Shown here: positions 38,559-40,737 of the stretch, piece after piece
How the letters are laid out: each line of letters starts with the position of its first letter
Position numbering within the stretch: position 1 is the stretch's first letter
From: JAIVGZ01 sp964552205
GTDB taxonomy: Bacteria > Pseudomonadota > Gammaproteobacteria > Natronospirales > JAIVGZ01
DNA length: 40,737 bases
Assembly: GCA_964552205.1 (NCBI GenBank)
Contig: CAZKFT010000018.1
Location: 1 to 40,737 of the forward strand
Reading direction: 5' to 3'
Position numbers and translations under genes: made by a program
Notes under the pieces: generated by a model
Told to the model about the DNA's origin: nothing
Databases searched by the model: none
What the model saw: only the letters and a program-made list of their open reading frames with translations

Positions 38559-39685
38559 GGGCCCTCCACCGTCAAACTAATCGGAACGGACAACCCATCC
38601 CCAGGATTCCATACGATCTCGCCGCTTGGATCGGCAGGACCTCGTTGCGCGTCACCATCGCGACTGAGGCGTGCTGTGACCCGATAGCTCATCGAGGCGT
38701 CCAAGCGAGTGTCCGGCAACATCACATCGGATTGACCGATACGAATCACGCCAAGGTCGGATGTTGCGGCCATCCGTCGTGCCGCCAGCGGTGGTCCCCC
38801 TTGGACATTCGCACGATGCAGCGTGACGAATAGATAGGGGTAGTTTAGGAGGTCCACGTTTGGCGCGAAGCTGACGGCAATTTCCAGCGTGAAGCCGCGT
38901 CCCAGACGACTTTCAATGATCGCGCGAAACTCTGCCGGTGGGTCTTGGGCCAACAGTGCCCGCCAACGGCGCTCCGCCAGATCTCCATTCCCTGCTTGGT
39001 CCGCGGCAATGCCGCCATACCAGAGTGCCTTCGGGTTCGCCGGGTCCATTTCGAGTACGCGCTCAAACAGGCCTCCAGCTTCGGTGTGAAGAGCACTCTC
39101 GTCGACCAACACCAGCGCTTCCGCCAAATTGGCCAGCACCGTTGGATCCTCGGGTGCGAGCCTGGCAGCCTGCCGCCAAGCCTCCAAGGCTTGAGCATAG
39201 CGCCCCAGCACCACGCTCGAGCGGCCCAGCAACATCCAACCCTGCAGGTCATCCGGGCGCTCCGCCATCCGTTCGTTCAGCTGGGCGACCAGGTCTGGCA
39301 ATTCCTCACCACTTGCCGGCTCGTCAGTTGCGATACGTTCATGAACCGCCCCGGTTCCAATGGTCTGGTACAAGCCAACGGCGAGTAGCGGAACAACCAC
39401 TGCAATGGCCCCGAGTGTGAGCGACAGATGACGCGAGGTGCGTTTGAGCTCACCCTCACCTAACTCAAGGGAAGCCGCGTTCTCAAGTTCATGCACGGCC
39501 TCAGAATGTCTATCTGCGTCGAGCGTACCTGTGGCCAGTTCTGCGTCGAGTTCCGCGCGCCGTTGCTGGAAGACCTCCAACCGCGCACTACGGGTATCGC
39601 GTCCGGTCCCGGCCGTTGTCCGCATGGCCAAACCAAACAGCAACAACGCCAGCAGCGTGATAGCAATCATGCCAATAGCCATCAT
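38555..39685 (-). CDS. ccmI: Cytochrome c biogenesis protein CcmI
   Basis: Apocytochrome c chaperone of the haem ligation complex, 376 residues. Two N-terminal membrane helices (about 4-20 and 89-106) flank a cytoplasmic segment. A periplasmic TPR domain follows (about 145-260, with WMLLGRSSVVLGRYAQALEA), then a C-terminal beta-rich domain typical of fused CcmI (VTARLSRDGDA, VPISLTVEGP). It overlaps ccmH and the DUF6279 gene by ATGA. Confidence 0.94.
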   Translation of the reverse strand: MMAIGMIAITLLALLLFGLAMRTTAGTGRDTRSARLEVFQQRRAELDAELATGTLDADRHSEAVHELENAASLELGEGELKRTSRHLSLTLGAIAVVVPLLAVGLYQTIGTGAVHERIATDEPASGEELPDLVAQLNERMAERPDDLQGWMLLGRSSVVLGRYAQALEAWRQAARLAPEDPTVLANLAEALVLVDESALHTEAGGLFERVLEMDPANPKALWYGGIAADQAGNGDLAERRWRALLAQDPPAEFRAIIESRLGRGFTLEIAVSFAPNVDLLNYPYLFVTLHRANVQGGPPLAARRMAATSDLGVIRIGQSDVMLPDTRLDASMSYRVTARLSRDGDAQRGPADPSGEIVWNPGDGLSVPISLTVEGP

Positions 39686-40137
39686 GTGCTCTCACCTTTC
39701 CGCAGGAGGGCGCGTACCCGCTCCCGCTCTGCGGCGTCCAAGTCGGGCATGACACGCTCCGGTCTACTCATTGCCCGCCAAGCGATGAACCCAGCCACAA
39801 ACAGCAGCACCAGCGGGGAAAGCCAAAGCAACGCAGTGACTGCATTGAATGGTGGACGGTAGAGCACAAAGTCGCCGTAACGATCTGTCAGGTACGCAAC
39901 GATTTCGTCATCCGATGCACCAGTCTCAATCCGCCCACGAATCTGTTCGCGAAGGTCGACTGCTAACGGTGCGTTCGAGTCGGCTAGCGTCTGGTTCTGG
40001 CAGACGACACACCGGATTTCCGAGAGCAACTCACGGTAACGTGCGTCCTGCGCGGAATCTGCCAGCACTTCCGGGTCTACGGCCAAAGCGATGCCCGACC
40101 AGAACAGAACGCATGAGAGTGCGATGAGGCGCCTCAT
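39682..40137 (-). CDS. ccmH: Cytochrome c biogenesis protein CcmH
   Basis: Membrane-anchored thioredoxin-like reductant of apocytochrome c, 151 residues. Signal peptide about 1-19. The active site IRCVVCQNQT has C43 and C46. One C-terminal membrane helix (about 100-120) is followed by a charged tail. It overlaps ccmG and ccmI by four bases each. Confidence 0.96.
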   Translation of the reverse strand: MRRLIALSCVLFWSGIALAVDPEVLADSAQDARYRELLSEIRCVVCQNQTLADSNAPLAVDLREQIRGRIETGASDDEIVAYLTDRYGDFVLYRPPFNAVTALLWLSPLVLLFVAGFIAWRAMSRPERVMPDLDAAERERVRALLRKGEST

Positions 40138-40667
40138 GCACCCTCCTCCGCCAGACGAGCAAGCAGCGGGATCAGGTGGGATTGGATAATCTCTTCAGAC
40201 AAAGGGCCAACATGCTTGTAGCGGATGATGCCGTCTCGGTCGACGATGAAGGTTTCCGGCGTCCCATATACACCCCAGTCAATGCCTGCCCGGCCGCTTG
40301 GGTCATACAGGGTGCGCTCATAGGGATCACCCAATGTGCGTAGCCAGTTCATCGCTGCATCTCGCTCATCGCGGTAGTTGAAGCCGATGACGGGGACCAG
40401 ATTCCTGCGAGCAAATGACATCAGGACCGGGTGCTCCGCACGACAGCTGACGCACCAGGTCGCCCAGACATGGACCATGGTGACCCTGCCCTTGAGGTCC
40501 TCAGCCGTGAACCGTTGCTCCTCATCTTCAAGCAGTGGTAAATCGAATGCGGGAGCCGGTTTCCCGATCAGCGGGGATGGCACCAGTCCCGGATTCAGCG
40601 ACAGGCCCACCCAGAACAGCCCACCGACCATGAGCAGAATGAGAAACGGAAGATAGAACCGATTCAT
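40134..40667 (-). CDS. ccmG: Thiol:disulfide interchange protein CcmG/DsbE
   Basis: Periplasmic thioredoxin-fold protein of 177 residues with an N-terminal membrane anchor (about 5-24). The active site is WCVSC (C72 and C75), with VYGTPETF carrying the cis-proline. It reduces apocytochrome c or CcmH during haem attachment. The ATG at 40667 overlaps the ccmF stop by four bases. Confidence 0.97.
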   Translation of the reverse strand: MNRFYLPFLILLMVGGLFWVGLSLNPGLVPSPLIGKPAPAFDLPLLEDEEQRFTAEDLKGRVTMVHVWATWCVSCRAEHPVLMSFARRNLVPVIGFNYRDERDAAMNWLRTLGDPYERTLYDPSGRAGIDWGVYGTPETFIVDRDGIIRYKHVGPLSEEIIQSHLIPLLARLAEEGA

Positions 40668-40737
40668 CTTGCCCCCGGCCGGTAGCGGCGATCGGTCGCG
40701 GCCAGTACACCACCGAACACCATGAACAAGGCGCCCA
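40664..40737 (-). CDS. ccmF: Cytochrome c-type biogenesis protein CcmF, C-terminal fragment
   Basis: The minus strand is open from the window edge to TGA at 40664. It encodes about 24 residues ending LAATDRRYRPGAR, like the GG(L/V)-x-DRRYR end of CcmF, the haem lyase subunit. The stop overlaps the ccmG ATG, the usual ccmF-ccmG order. The gene is cut by the window, not truncated in the genome as far as can be seen. Confidence 0.8.
   Translation of the reverse strand, partial: GALFMVFGGVLAATDRRYRPGAR

Noticed and set aside
1..40737. CRISPR arrays, insertion sequences, phage genes, GlyGly-CTERM cargo proteins
   Set aside because: No regularly spaced direct repeats, no transposase or integrase-like protein, and no protein ending in a Gly-Gly, membrane helix, Arg-rich tail was found in reading the window.

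Overview
The window is a gene-dense, GC-rich stretch of a gammaproteobacterial chromosome with no insertion sequence, phage gene or CRISPR array. Three things point to that class. The block thrS-infC-rpmI-rplT-pheS-pheT-ihfA-merR-like-tRNA-Pro is the Pseudomonas-type order. The fabD-fabG-acpP-fabF-pabB-pabC-mltG-tmk-holB-pilZ-tatD series is also typical. A PsrA-like TetR repressor sits on a beta-oxidation operon. The genus cannot be named. The type II secretion genes, rhombosortase, osmolyte genes and c-type cytochrome maturation genes suggest an aerobic, possibly marine or salt-exposed, Gram-negative bacterium. No stretch over 300 bases lacks a gene; the longest gap is 9179-9407.

Layout. 35-7255 (+) holds translation and nucleoid genes and tRNA-Pro(GGG). 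7344-9178 (+) holds two tandem paralogous small membrane proteins (PA2779-like) and a lipoprotein with a C39-like cysteine peptidase domain and TPR repeats (PA2778-like). These genes are separated by hairpins, and a canonical intrinsic terminator lies inside the lipoprotein's signal-peptide codons. 9267-14042 (+) is a well-promoted three-gene osmolyte operon making N-acetylglutaminylglutamine amide (asnO-ngg-M42 peptidase). 14032-19241 (-) is a tightly coupled type II secretion operon, gspG-H-I-J-K-L-M-N. Head to head with it, sharing the start-codon bases, is a rhombosortase gene (19234, +). That gene runs by an ATGA overlap into the fatty-acid, pABA, cell-wall, DNA-replication and PilZ series (19791-29091, +).

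Convergent with that series is a two-cNMP-domain plus rhodanese protein (29081-30127, -). Next is a minus-strand operon psrA-like - thiolase - FadJ-like - thioesterase (34598 down to 30180), with a TTGACA/TATCCT promoter whose start site is covered by a PsrA-type operator. Further minus-strand genes are a class V aminotransferase whose family-conserved N-terminus precedes any ATG/GTG/TTG codon, a Na+/Ca2+-type exchanger behind an AT-rich promoter island, and an ATGA-coupled chain ccmF(partial)-ccmG-ccmH-ccmI-DUF6279 lipoprotein-MaoC protein running to the right edge.

Functional themes: (1) stop/start overlaps (ATGA, TTGA, CTGA, TGATG) link most genes into coupled operons. (2) The type II secretion operon and the rhombosortase are probably one secretion and maturation unit, because rhombosortases process GlyGly-CTERM cargo of that system; no cargo gene is in the window. 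(3) The best candidate for an undescribed system is the 7344-9178 cassette, where a predicted periplasmic C39-like protease is co-transcribed with two small membrane proteins that carry a GG or GA motif just before their C-terminal membrane helix.
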